From Paracentrotus lividus (taxonomy: Eukaryota; Echinodermata; Echinoidea; Camarodonta; Echinidae): 64,000 bases of DNA. A model generated the notes under the pieces. That model searched no databases and was not told where the DNA came from. It saw only the letters and a program-made list of their open reading frames with translations. Of the stretch, positions 26,430 to 38,386 are shown in pieces. How positions within the stretch are numbered: position 1 is the first letter of the stretch; each line of letters opens with the position of its first letter. The position numbers were made by a program, and so were the translations under genes. The stretch lies in assembly GCA_940671915.1 (NCBI GenBank), contig CALNVZ010003434.1, forward strand, positions 4,009,217 to 4,073,216, read 5' to 3'.

Positions 26430-26700
26430 GAGCTGTGATTGGTTGAAAGGGTGTCACGTGTCGTTCAACATTCTGGTATGTTGAACGGTTTTATCCTGTG
26501 TTAAAATGAATGGCGAAATCGATTGCTTTGTTGCGCTCGCGCGTAATAACAGTAAAATGGTGCGCACAACAATAGATACGCAGAGCAACAATATACGTCA
26601 CAATAGCTTAATTAGCACCAAAAGTTTGGCAAACATCGGCAAAGATAAAACCAGATTGGGCAAGGTCAAATATCTAGGGGTCTATTTACTATAATAAATA
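26430..26700 (+). other. Possible relic of a protein-coding mobile element
   Basis: A CpG-containing segment after a CCAAT-type motif (ATTGG at 26438) and a small hairpin (GTTCAACAT / ATGTTGAAC, near 26463-26487). An ATG at 26506 opens a 62-codon frame beginning MNGEIDCFVALARNNSKMVR. The composition is protein-like and could be the N-terminus of a transposon-derived DNA-binding protein, but it ends at a stop and has no domain I can name. It borders the hairpin element to its right. Confidence 0.3.
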
Positions 26701-26892
26701 GAGCATGCTCTATTAATGCAACATTACTTTGTATGTGAACTCTAAATACTAAATTATCCCTTGGGCACATCTATTTCAACTCGGCCTACGCCTCGGTGAA
26801 ATAAATATGCCCTTGGGATAATTTATTATTTGTCGTGCACATAATCTAGTATGTTGCATGGTAGGGCATGCACTATTTATATAATATATCAT
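26678..26892. repeat. Hairpin element with nested inverted repeats
   Basis: Inner hairpin 26752-26823: AAATTATCCCTTGGGCA pairs with TGCCCTTGGGATAATTT around TATTTCA/TGAAATA. Outer imperfect arms: AATAGAGCATGC...ATGCAAC at the left and GTTGCATGG...GCATGCACTATT at the right. Looks like a foldback end of a degraded element. Confidence 0.55.
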
Positions 26893-26974
26893 ATTATCAT
26901 ATTTGGAAGATTAGTACATCATTAGATTACATGTAGTAAATCAATTGAGAAGTAAAGAAATTATAAAAACCAAC

Positions 26975-27190
26975 CTGTGCTCTTTCCCAGATGGGCTTAA
27001 AAATGGCAAGACATCTTTCATAATAAGCTTCATCCTCGGACATTCTTTCTTTATACCAACTATCCTCTTCCTCTTCTTCCTCCTCCTCCTCCTCCTCCTC
27101 CTCCTCATCATCATCATCATCATCAGAACCCTCCATTGGGCCATGTTCCGTCCATTTCTTTTGGATGCTCATTCTTTCAAGGTCAGGCAC
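26975..27190 (-). CDS. Candidate acidic coding exon, unrecognised protein
   Basis: Seen: 72 codons open on the minus strand. They end at a plausible donor (CAG then GTTGGT at 26974-26969) exactly on a codon boundary. The translation starts with a PDLERMSIQKKWTEHGPMEG segment, followed by six Asp and about fourteen Glu from a (GAT)n(GAG)n tract (27062-27126). It then has a mixed-composition segment, DSWYKERMSEDEAYYERC, followed by LAIFKPIWERAQ. The composition on both sides of the acidic run (Trp, Tyr, Lys, Glu) is unlike chance AT-rich frames. Against: the frame closes with TAA three codons above residue 1, the only acceptors there (TTAAAG or AAAGAG) lack a good pyrimidine tract, and the run is also a trinucleotide microsatellite. 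I do not recognise the family. It is on the same strand as the TTC28-like exon but shows no TPR features, so it could be an unrelated nested gene, an alternative exon, or a chance frame. Confidence 0.35.
27062..27126 (+). repeat. (CTC)n(ATC)n trinucleotide tract
   Basis: Uninterrupted CTC/TCC then ATC triplets. On the minus strand these read GAT then GAG and would encode Asp then Glu in the candidate acidic exon. Confidence 0.85.
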
Positions 27191-27199
27191 TCTTTAACC

Positions 27200-28198
27200 A
27201 ATCCTCAAGCACAAGTCATTGTCATATGCAACATGCTTTGTCCTTGACACTGAGCACACGGTGGCGTATATATTAATCAAGCATTGCTCCTTGGGGGACA
27301 TGACTGAACATAACAGCACACATGACATGGATGTTTAAAAAGACACTTTGTGTCGCATGTTGTTTATAGTAATATTGTGAATATGACTAGAACAAGCTGA
27401 CGTATAAGATTTTAGTAAAATTCTAAAAGATTTTGATGATGATTTTTTTATTCACTAGTTGTTGACATACATTCTGCAGATGAATCCTTCACATGTACAT
27501 GTATATGGATATTTCACTGTTGCAACAAGAACACATTAATATAATGTAATCCATGTGGTATCCATCTTCTTTGTTCTCACAAAACAAAGTGCCACAAAAC
27601 CGCTTATAACTTGATAATTATTCAAAATATTCCATCTCCATATCTGACTGTCCATCTCTTCTCACACAGCACTACATTAATCTGAATCCTGAAAAGCATA
27701 AATCCTTATGATTTGAATCTTCCAAACCTCACTGAGAAACAATCAAAAGTGAATCTCTCCAAGCATGCAGATCAAATCAATTAATTCCATATCAATCCAA
27801 GAAGAGCTAAAGCCAGTCACTCACATATTTGAGTGACCAGAACAAGATGATTCACAAACTACTCTAGTATTTGTTTTCTTCCCTGTTGCCTTCTGTAGAA
27901 GCAAAGACCACAGTATTTGTTCAGACCATGTAAGTTGACTCACTGATTTGTGTATCTGGTCATTAGGACTGCCCAGACCCTTTGAGCCTCTTCTATATAT
28001 CCTCCTCCATCTTGCTTGCCAGAAAAACAGATGCCGCTTGAACAAAGAGGATGCAATTGTGATGCAAATTGAGGTATCGGTTTCGTCTCATTCACCAGAA
28101 TCCTGTAAATCGCATTCTCTCAGAACATTCATCAAGCAGCAAAAGAATGTATCAAACTGGCAACAATTCTAACATATAGTTGAATATTTTTGTCACTA
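27200..28198. other. Non-coding stretch
   Basis: AT-rich, unique-looking, no coding-like frame and no recognised repeat. Confidence 0.35.
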
Positions 28199-28200
28199 TA

Positions 28201-28668
28201 CAGTCTGTGTCAAATAAAATGGTACAGTTGGAAAACATTTTTTTATAGTGTGAAGGTTAATATCAACGTGGTATTGTTTATTATTGTCATAAAGCAGGAA
28301 TATCACTCTTTCTTCTGCAATTTTTTTCATCACATTTGGTGCTGTATTTTTTGAGATATGACTAATTTTCTACCATCAAGGAAAATCCATTTTTCGCACG
28401 CCGTCCCATGCCTTTGTGTACGATTTCGCATAATGACCGTGAATTCAGCGCTCCAGAACAATAGAAGTGCGTAATTTCGATTTGTTCCTCGTCGCACAAA
28501 ACTTAGCATAACTTTTGTTTTACAAAAGCAAATTATACAGGACAAAGCGCATCAGCAAGAAAAATCTTTTGGCTTTAATTTGGTACCACAAACACACATT
28601 ATATGAAAAGATTTCACACCTAAATGATTTTTTTTCCCCGACTGTACCATTTTTTTTGACACAGACTG
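28201..28668. mobile_element. Tc1/mariner-type MITE, 468 bp
   Basis: Inverted ends CAGTCTGTGTCAAATAAAAT (left) and TTTTTTTTGACACAGACTG (right), with inner ATGGTACAGT / ACTGTACCAT, and TA on both sides. CAGT-starting TIRs with TA duplications are characteristic of the mariner superfamily (established). The interior has no transposase; a 71-codon minus frame in it has no DDE/DD34D-like features. Confidence 0.8.
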
Positions 28669-31600
28669 TATAACTAGGTCAAACAAATACTTTTTTATGT
28701 CAGAGATTTGTGTTTTGGAATAAACAAATTACAGATATGCATGGAATGTTCCGTAGTTCGTTTATTCCTGGTCACCATCCAGCACAAATGACGACTTCAA
28801 AATGACCCGTTACACGTTTATCCAACACGGGCAATCCTTTTAGAATACAATACTGTAAACAATCACACACAGTACATGGAACTCAATTGATATTCATGAA
28901 CTGGTACCAACTAAAAGAACAGAAACTTCAATATCTCCTTTGATTTCAATGTAATACTAGTTTTCCTCCATCTGAGCCTGGCATTGGTTTATCATTCCTG
29001 CATAAAATTGCTCCTGAAATAGCAGATTGTTCCGCAGCCCGCAACGTGAGACAAAGTCACAGGCATGTAATGAGGTAATAAATGAAGGTTTCGTGAGTTG
29101 ATTCAACTTGAAACCACAGATCTGGATCAATAATGTTCACTCTCCCAATTTTATTGCGTCTAGGGTAGACAATGATATTGATAAGCACATGTGGTTTACA
29201 TGAATAAATGAGTGTCATCTAGTTGTTCAACGAGTGCAGATATCCTATGACTCGGAACTAAGCCCCATGTGTGAAGGAAAATATAGTTATTTCTGTCATA
29301 ATCTACCCCCCCCCCCTTCTACTTCTCCACCTATGCTATCATAATAATTACCAATAGTAGATTTGTAAATTCATAACTTTAGTTGTTCAATCCTAATGAC
29401 CGTTTCCTTTGGAGGGTGAATATTAGCCGGGGGCTATCTGACTTTGTTGGAAGCTAATATCATTCTGTTTCATTAGTATGAAATGAATAGACGATAACTG
29501 GAGTGGATAGAATCTACTATCATAACAAATAATGTGCCGTGTTCACAATCAGCTATGCATGTTTTCTGCAAGTGTGTGTCCTCTAGCCTGCATCCCTCAC
29601 TGCAAAACTCTTTGATTTCTTGCGTTTCAACTTGGCTGTAGCAAGCGTATGACCGCCTTACCCTAGCATGCACCTCCCTGTGTCCCTCGTCCTAAGCCAG
29701 GTTGTTTTTTTTGGGGGGGGGGGCAAAATCTGACAAATACCAGACCCAATGAATAACGACCAACACACGACAGTTATGACCACAGCATAAGGAATTGGTG
29801 CTAATTCAGAGTAAAACGTGTATGCTTCAATCGTCTCTTCCAATGATGCATTGTGTGTAAAGTATATCCTCTTTTGAACTGAACGTGCACTTGACTTATA
29901 TGTACAATATATATGATGTGAGGTGTAGATTTAGAGCATCATGAAATCTATCTATAGTGATGATCTCTCTTGATTGAATACATGAATTATGAAGGAATAA
30001 ATCAATATCTGTCATTTTTTCTTCATTTAAATGTTGATGGATGGAGCGTTCTAAATTTGACAAAATCTATGAAAAAGGAAAAAAAAAATTTCACAGGAAA
30101 TCTTACCTCATTCATTACTTCAGAACATAAACATATTCCCACTGTTTGTAAAATTAAAAATTGAACTTTCAAAAAGAGTCCTAAAGCCAAAAAGACAAGA
30201 AAAGTGTTTGTAAATGAGTGGTATTTGTACAAAGATAATTTTTACATGGACAGATTTCAATCAGAAAAACAAACTTATGCGATCTTAGAAGTTCTAGCCC
30301 AATACTTGCTACAGTCAGATTTAATTACATTTATCTTCTAGTTTTAATAATCCATATCAAGGAGAATCAGTAAATGGAATTCCATCATATTGCAAAAAAA
30401 GGAGCACAGTTTTTTTTTCAAAAAATTCCATTTTTTTTAAAAGTATGGAATGGTACAGCACTGGTAAGGATTGAAAAATGCTATGTTACGAACAAACACT
30501 ATGAGAAAAAGACATGACCCCTCAGAGACTGAACTTAAATTCATTTATATCAAGGAACAAACAAAAAATCTTGATCATTCTGATCAGTTTTTGCAATAGC
30601 CCCCTCAACTTCTAAAACATTATAGTGACTTAGAGAACAAAGTTCAACTTCCTCAGACTACATTGTACGGTCTCTTTGTTGAGAGCCAAAAGGATGTTTA
30701 CTTGAAAGTCAGTGATGTATCTCTAAGCGAATGATAATTTATAATATGTTATCCTAAGCTATAAAATATGAATTACTACATGTATGTCTTTTTTTTTTAT
30801 TGTAAAATCTTGTTGTAAAAACAAGATATAAAACCTTTTAAACTGAAAAAAAATACTGCTGCACAAAACAGATTTAAAATTGTGAAGTGTATTCATTGAG
30901 GTAGACGTTTATAAGTCAACATTGCGTAGATGTTATTTTCCACAAAGGCTTCAGGTATTATTGAATGATCCAAAACAAGATTTTGTAGTAAGGGCTGCAC
31001 TCAAATCTAGGACAAACCTTGTTGATAAGTGGGTTCTCTGTTTCTTTTATTTTTTCTTTCATTTTTTCTTTCTTTTCAGAAACCTTGATCTCTAGCTGTT
31101 CCCAGGAAGATTTCTGAAATTGAATCTTTATCTCAAATAGAGAGCTCTCCAAAAGTTTTCAAAATCAGCTAACAGGCCTATGATTTGCCATCTTACATTT
31201 CAAATCTGAAAATTGAACTGGTTTCTATTCTTCTAAAGCCCTTGAAAGTATTTTCTCAAGCTCTGACACTGAAACTTCTGAACAAGGATTTTTAAAGCTC
31301 CAAACGCAGCAAATTTACTCCACATTTACTTATTTCACATACAAACCTACAATGCATTTTGTGTTTACATATGGACAATTCTTAATTGTCTACATGTATA
31401 ATTCTGAATTGTATATCTACATGCATAATAGATTACCTACATGAATGAATGAGAATTATTTTATCCTGCTGTTACAAGCAAGTGCTTGTGCTTCATAATT
31501 CATGCCTATTCAAGATACTGTGCAATAACGGACTGATAACTTAATATAAAGAGCTCTAGTGAACACATACATGTATTGACTTTGAGTTGATTTTGAGCCA

Positions 31601-33005
31601 TGGACCGTTCAGTTTCAAAACTGTTTTGTTTCCTAAATACTTAACTAAACTGCTTAGAAATTGGTGACTTTGATAATCACAGATTTATCAGCAAAAATAT
31701 GTGACTCACCCTCAAATTATTTTCTTTGACAGATTACAAGAAAAACATAAGATACCAAACCAAATACCATGCGCTAAATTCAAAGGTAAGGTCTCTTCCA
31801 AATTACCCATTACCAGAAATTCAAGCCAAAATTTACTCGAGTTCTTCACCCATTATTCCAATCATTGATTACAATCTAGAGGTTGGGTAAACTTATACAG
31901 TAACAAACAAACTATTTAAGTGCATCTTTAGCTCCATAGTCTGATTATTGCAGTAATTTAGCTGGGTGTTTTTGCAGCACTTGTGTACATGTGGTTGTTA
32001 ATAGTTTGCAGAGGCGAAGTTAACAGTAAGTAATTTATTGACACTGGCTAATAGTTTTAAACTAATTGTCCAGTATTAGCCAGTGATTCACAGGCAACTG
32101 AAGAAAATCTGATTGCTCATGAAGATGTCAATAAGCGATTCTTGTTGAATGTACTGAGCTTTGGCATACTTTTATTGATTTAGTAAACTGTGAGCAATCA
32201 TCATTATGAAAGTGACAATTCTGGAATGCTGCCCTCTTTTGTCAAATAATATATAGGGCTTGGTACATTTTGGTGGATTGGTGGAGTTGAGAAACAAAAA
32301 ATCAAACTTCATTTTCCACTTGATCAAAAGATTATTGGGGTAAAAATTGTTGAAAAGCTGGAATAATTGGACAAGCAGTATTCTAGATTTCCCATTACAA
32401 AAGGAAATGAAGTTTAAATCAAAGAGAATTGCACTGACGTCTGATATTAGATATCAAACCTGTAGCTGTACTTTTAATTGTTAATAGTTTTGACTCTTCA
32501 TGTGAACATTAAATTCATGTACAGTGATTGCTGTAAACTCTTCATTCAAGCTGAAATAACATTAACTGCTATGATGGGGTGTTTCATTGTGGAGGAAATT
32601 GGGTTTAAATCCAATAGAACTGCCATGTAGTCTGAAACAATATGCATAATCTGCAATATCATTTACTGGAAGATATTTTTGCCTTGGACTAATAAAGTCA
32701 ATGAATGATGAGATCTAAACAATCATTTACCAAATCACATCCAAAAGTGAATGTACTCTCAAGTACATGTACATTTCTCCGCAAAGCCGAGAGCCGAAAG
32801 GGCATTAACTCTTATCCTTTATTACAGAATTAGAGTCTTTCTTGGTCTCAATCTCGGCAGACGATTTCATCAACACCATAGCCACCACCTACCAGGCTTG
32901 CCTATACACCAGCCTACCAATATCCCGTCCTCCTACTTACGTGATAAGTAATTGAGCATTAACCCTAGCCCACCACAACACATCACATTCTCAATACATT
33001 CAAAC
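28669..33005. other. Long AT-rich non-coding region
   Basis: Contains C and T/G homopolymer junctions (29309, 29705-29723), two compact hairpin-family sites (30681-30700 single arm, 32789-32849 pair) and A/T runs. No supported exon. Confidence 0.4.
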
Positions 33006-33009
33006 CAAC

Positions 33010-33250
33010 ATATTAAATGTGTTCATGTGATTCGCTGTGGAGCGCCGGGAAGAAAGGGGCAGTGATGACCCTGGCGTGCTATCACGTTTGAAAAGGCGAA
33101 ATCTGATCGGTGCTAGAAATTTAGACGTGAAGTCACTCAACAGTTTCAGGAGCAAGAGGGGCATATAGGCGGGGCCACAGGGGGTCAGGAGTGTACCCTG
33201 CGGTGGTAATGGGGGTGGTGATAGTGGTGGTGGTGGTGGTGGTGGTGATG
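33010..33250. other. GC-rich island with (GGT)n
   Basis: GC-rich relative to neighbours, ending in a GGT trinucleotide tract (33211-33249). A plus frame of about 43 codons (VERREERGSDDPGVLSRLKR then RNLIGARNLDVKSLNS) is charged and protein-like but stops at a TAG near 33165 and lacks clear splice sites. The minus-strand Pro-rich frame is the complement of the GGT repeat. Nature unresolved. Confidence 0.25.
33211..33249 (+). repeat. (GGT)n trinucleotide tract
   Basis: GGT units with one ATA/GAT interruption. Confidence 0.85.
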
Positions 33251-33746
33251 CAGGCAGGCATAGACTTTGGGAATGTAATTTCTCCAAGTATTCAGCACTC
33301 ATGCATGGGTTATAAAGTAGCGCGACAAATAGCACTCACTCATCATTTATTTGTTCAAAATCACATTTTTAGGTTGCGTTCATTGCCATGAAGAAATGTG
33401 AGTTTTCCAAATATAGCGTCCAACAATAAATATGGCATATAATGTTCAAGGGACATATTTTAGTGGAGACATACATGTACATGTATGTTTGTCGATGTTG
33501 TTACAGAGGTATGATATTTTGATGACATATGCAAACAAATAAAAGTGTCACTACGGCATCATAAACTGTAGGCCTATAGATTTTTAATTAAAAAAAACAA
33601 CAAAATATTAGGTTATAAAAATGTCAGAGAAATGAAGTAGGCCGATATATGGCGCCTCGCTCTTATTCACAAACGGTAACTTATCTTTGAAGGGTAAAAC
33701 TCCTAATATAAAACAAGCAATAATGTTACTGAAAAAAAGGACACAA

Positions 33747-33775
33747 AACTCAAGTCCTGGCGCAGGACTTGAGTT
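33747..33775. repeat. Perfect short inverted repeat (13-bp arms, 3-nt spacer)
   Basis: AACTCAAGTCCTG, then GCG, then CAGGACTTGAGTT. Arms match without mismatch. Could be a protein-binding dyad or a small element core. Confidence 0.8.
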
Positions 33776-36700
33776 CTGGTCCTGGTGCAAACTGTCCTTC
33801 TGTTACTAACATGAAAACATCATCTCTGAAACTATTATTCTTTTAAGAATGTTTTTGAAATGTCATTTGTCACATCTGAAATTCATCAATTATCTGTTAC
33901 AGATGGAATCGAGGACAGATTTAATTTGATGCCCCAGTTGCCCTTCATAGACGATAATTTGAAAATATCATCAGCATATTGTACACTGAGCGCCAAAAGG
34001 GCTTTACCACATATAATTCTATCCAACCAAAGCCCTTTTTGCTCTCCATCAATGCTATCATAAACATATCAAAGATGTTGTTTGGAGATGGAGGAATGCA
34101 AAGATGTTATTTTTCGGTCATTTTTTTGACAAGAGTGGATTAGAAGAATGAGGTTTTATCAACAAAGAAGAGTACATATGGGGATGGTTGTCAGAGGAGT
34201 TTTAGGGTAGAGAAAATGAGGTGGATTTCAACAAGAGTTTAGAGTATTCTCCAGGTGATTTCTATATTTTATATCCTGATTCTTTGCTTTATACCTCTTC
34301 AACTATATTTGTTCCAACTGACTGTCCCAAAAGGCTCAATTTTTGCAGGTTTAAAGCCATGGGGAGGGGGGTTTATAGGAAAATCTGGATTTTATTGGGC
34401 CAATTTCTTCATGTTTGTTGTCGAAGCCACTGCCTACTTTGCATTGTTTCAAAAGCGAAAACATAAAAATAAATAAAATGTTAGAAAACAGAACCTCGGT
34501 AGCAGCTTAAAGTATATCTATCAATCATATCAATAATGCAAAGTCTTATAGTATCGCTGGATGAGGGCCAGAAGGGCACTGTCTGTGTTTAAAAAATAGT
34601 TAGCATCCTTCTGGCTCTTAACCAAGATGGTATGTGTATTTGTGTGCTACTTTTATTTGTTTAAAAACATGTCACAATCATTCTTTTGTTCAATAATGAT
34701 AGATGGCAAGAGAAGGGGTCTTAAATCCAAGACTCAGTTTGAAATTTTAGAAGCATACGTAACTTTAAAAAAAAAAAATTAAATTTAAATTTAAAAAAAA
34801 AATTTAAAAAAATGATGCCCCTCTTTGCTTCTATAGTTGTCAATAATGTACAACCCCAGCCCAACAAATTATGCAATATGAAAAAACAGGGGGAAAAAAA
34901 AGAAAAAAAGAACATTATATAAAAACATGTACAAAATCTTCTTTCCTCAATTTTTAGTTGTTTTTTAAAACTTAAAGTGGTGCAAACCTTTGGACAAACG
35001 TACTCTACAAAGTTTAATAACCATTTTCATTCTAAGTAATAAGAAGTTGTTTGGTACATGTCTAATTCACATCATATTCAAATGTTTCCATCTGTAGCCT
35101 CTCATTCAACCCTCTAATCCCCTAAAAAAAATGACACGGCACCTCAAAAGATATCTATCATCGGACCCTCATATCCCAGACTACTTAAAAAGAAGTTGTT
35201 ATTATTTCGGCACACATTACAGTTTGTAAAGAATGATAATATTTCACCTGCAGGTCAGCAGGATAACAGAAGATAAAGAGAGACATCATACTGTACTAAA
35301 CATATCATCATGCTTCTTTTGAAAAACTATTCATTTAATTATTTTTTAAATTTCCATTAACTTTCATTAGCTCAATATAAATTGAAATTAAAAGAACTAT
35401 GTCTCATTATTGCCTTTCATGATGTTACTATTGACATTTTTTAATGATCAAAGGGTATACAAGAAATACATGTATTGTTTTAATTTACTTTATACGTCGT
35501 ACATGTACATGTATGTTGCTATTTGTATCATTTATATATTGACATTGTCATTATACAAACAAGATTCTGAAGATAGGGCCTTCTTATTATGAGGTTGAAT
35601 AAAGCATATTCAATTTTTATCTTTGACATAAAAAGCAAAATGTACATGTATTTTTGTTTGGTGTACATTAAAATATTTCCGGTTGTAGATTTCAGAATGT
35701 AGATTGCAGTCAATGAATGTTGCTATAGAAATCTGAAATGCACTATCAGATATTTGATGTTGGTTTCAATGTGCAGACTGCCTGTCAATCAAGTCTACAC
35801 AAATAAAACACTTCTAAAATTCCCTCTTCTCTGTATTAGATATATCTCAAGGGAAAGGTATATATTTCAGATACTAATTTGAATAAATGGAAAAAGTCAT
35901 TTGCACGTTCACCATGGGAATGTATAGACGAACAACAATTTAGCCAGACAGTTACTGTGGCATAGAGTAGAGGAAGGTTAACTGAGTGTATTTAACAATT
36001 TAACTCATATCCAATCTGGCATCTGGCTGTGTTTTTAGATGAAACTTTGCAGGCATATTGAACGTGACATTTGTGTAATAACACATTTCTCTGATGACAA
36101 CATTTCATAGTCTAAGACGTGTTAGTTTTGCTTTCCATGGGTGCATGGCAATATAAGCAGCACAGTTACATTCAAAACATTCGAGAGGAATGTTGCATGG
36201 CTTCAAAAAAAACTTTGCGCCTAGTCTACAAATTCATGCGTATTAAGAACACATCTTTTTAAAAGTCTCTTTGAATCATTGTGAAAATAACTACCAATAA
36301 ACTAGTAACATACTTGCTATTTATGCTCGTGTACAGTCTATTCCTGTTATATTGAACATGAATACAAAGAGAATCTGTTATAACAAGGCAACTCTTTTGG
36401 TCCCAGTTCTAAAAAGTGCACATTTTGTCTAAGTGCCTGTGTGTTCACTTTAAAGAGTTTTCTTTTAAAACAAGGTAATTGACTTGGTACTAAGCACCTC
36501 ATCACAATGGGAGTGGACTGTACAACCTTTAACATGTTAATCAATTACATTAAATAACCAACTAAACTATTATGTATCTTTTCATATATTTGCAATCTTG
36601 CAGGCCTATCTCATCAAGCTGATATGACAAAAAATCAGGAGAGGGACAGAGAGAAGGAAATATGGATTCAACAACTAATAAGTTGTCAAAGAAGACCATA

Positions 36701-38040
36701 ATTTCAGAGGGATCGCTATAATGTTTGACATGACAGGGATGGTCTACGTGCCAAATGTAAACATGAGGTTTACACATGCACAACATTCCTCCAACATTTC
36801 CCAATTACACCAGGACCCATTTGATATTAAAATGAATCCACCCTGAACATCTCTTCCAAATAAATAATCCTGAAGATTTCTCCAGAGTTCCGGAGCTACA
36901 AACTACTTCCAGACCACCACATGCATACAGCTTATTCAGGGTTTGGGGAGTCCCAGCCAAAAACAAAAAAAAGAGGCTCGGAAATGTGAAAGAGGGGTCA
37001 AAGGTCATATGTCATCCACAGAGAATGAAAAAATCTCTGAGAAAACATGAATTGGGCTTATAGAAGAAGAGGCTTTGATTCAGCACGTAGCACAAATGTG
37101 ATGAATACCATAGGAATGGGGAGATCTATTCATGTATTGTGAACGCCAACACTGTCTGGAGAAGATAAAAGATGGAGGAAAAAAATATGCATTCTCTTTT
37201 TGTATAGATCTGGGTTTTTGTAAAAAGACAAATTCGCTCTTCAAATACAGGGGATTAAATTATTACAGTTGGCTTTCGTTCACTGCATCACTTGTGTTTA
37301 ACTTGACAGTGTCTACGACAAAGGAATTTCCTTGGGGGCTTCAGGCCAATATTGGCAGATAACATCTTACACTCAGCAGTCGAACTTCGCCTGTCTTAGA
37401 AATCTATGCGCTAAATTGATACACCATTCATATTAATGTAGACATAAAGTGGTCCCAAATAAAAGAATATCGTGAGTGCCATTACAACCAACAGATTAGT
37501 AAATATTTGATCATGGGCTTAGACTCATTAACTCAATGACTTTTCTTCCCCAAAAGGGCAATTTCTGATCGTTTCTGCCCCTGCAATTCTGTGGTTATTC
37601 AGGTTTATAATGAGGTGTTAGGATCACAAAAGTACTTCTTTTATACATCCTAAGGTCTTACATGTACGAACCAAATTTCTATATTTTAGGTCTTTGATTT
37701 TAGCCGATAGCCAGTGTCAGTTACAACTTTGAGAAACATATATTGATATAGAAGAAAATGTAGCCCCTGCTATAACTCTTCCAGCGTATAGGAAATCGAC
37801 TAAGTATGACTTTACAGAATCAAACATCAGGATTAGTTTTATTTGCACTGTCTGTCATAAAACATTTAGTGACAGAAAGCCATTATTTACAAACAAATCA
37901 TAAATCTGCCACCTATAAAATGCTTTCTGGTCATTGAATCTTGGACTTCACTGAACAAATTGGTCATGAATGCAAAACCAACTTTCCTAGTAGGTTGCAG
38001 ACCCAGGCATGAGACAGAGAAATTTCAAAAAAAGAGGAAA
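33776..38040. other. AT-rich non-coding region with two hairpin sites and one MITE
   Basis: Compact hairpins at 33988-34047 and 34563-34620; pogo-type MITE at 36334-36520 (listed separately); A/T runs at 34768-34813. Otherwise nothing recognised. Confidence 0.4.
36334..36520. mobile_element. pogo/Tigger-like MITE, 187 bp
   Basis: Starts CAGTCTATTCCTGTTATATT and ends GGGAGTGGACTG, with TA on both sides. The interior has TGTTATAACAAGG and CTCTTTTGGTCCCAGTTCTA, resembling the degenerate TTATAACGAA-type repeats of pogo-family MITEs (established family trait). Non-coding and diverged. Confidence 0.7.
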
Positions 38041-38049
38041 ATTGCTACC

Positions 38050-38340
38050 AGTGAGGGAGCGGAGCGACCGAACTTCCTGGGGGTGGGTTCGGGAGGGGGG
38101 TTCCCCCTCCCGCAGAAAATTTTGCAATTTTAGATAGAAAATTCACAATTTCTTTGGCTGCATCTTCATCAAATCAATCTTTTGTTCCAAGTCTACACAC
38201 AGTGAGAGCGGAAAATATTTCCAGCCAGTATACAGAATGAAAACACCGCCGAAATGAAAACACCGCCGACGAAAACACCTCCTTTTTTTTTTTTTTTGAA
38301 TTTCAAAATCGGCGGAAATCCGCGGATCCGCGGAGAAAAA
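38050..38340. repeat. GC-rich repeat fragment with a 16-bp palindrome
   Basis: Begins GTGAGGGAGCGGAGCGACCG and continues with G/C runs (GGGAGGGGGG, TTCCCCCTCCC), a motif pattern seen in dispersed repeats of many invertebrates. Further right are three spaced GAAAACACC-GCC units (38238-38280), a T17 run, and a perfect palindrome TCCGCGGATCCGCGGA (38319-38334). Boundaries not defined. Confidence 0.45.
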
Positions 38341-38386
38341 TCATGCCTGAGACCATTGGGCAAAAATAAATTGTTGAGAATATACC

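Noticed and set aside
33000-33335. 111-codon minus frame with a poly-proline run
   Set aside because: The proline run is the complement of a (GGT)n microsatellite, and the remainder lacks any recognisable domain.
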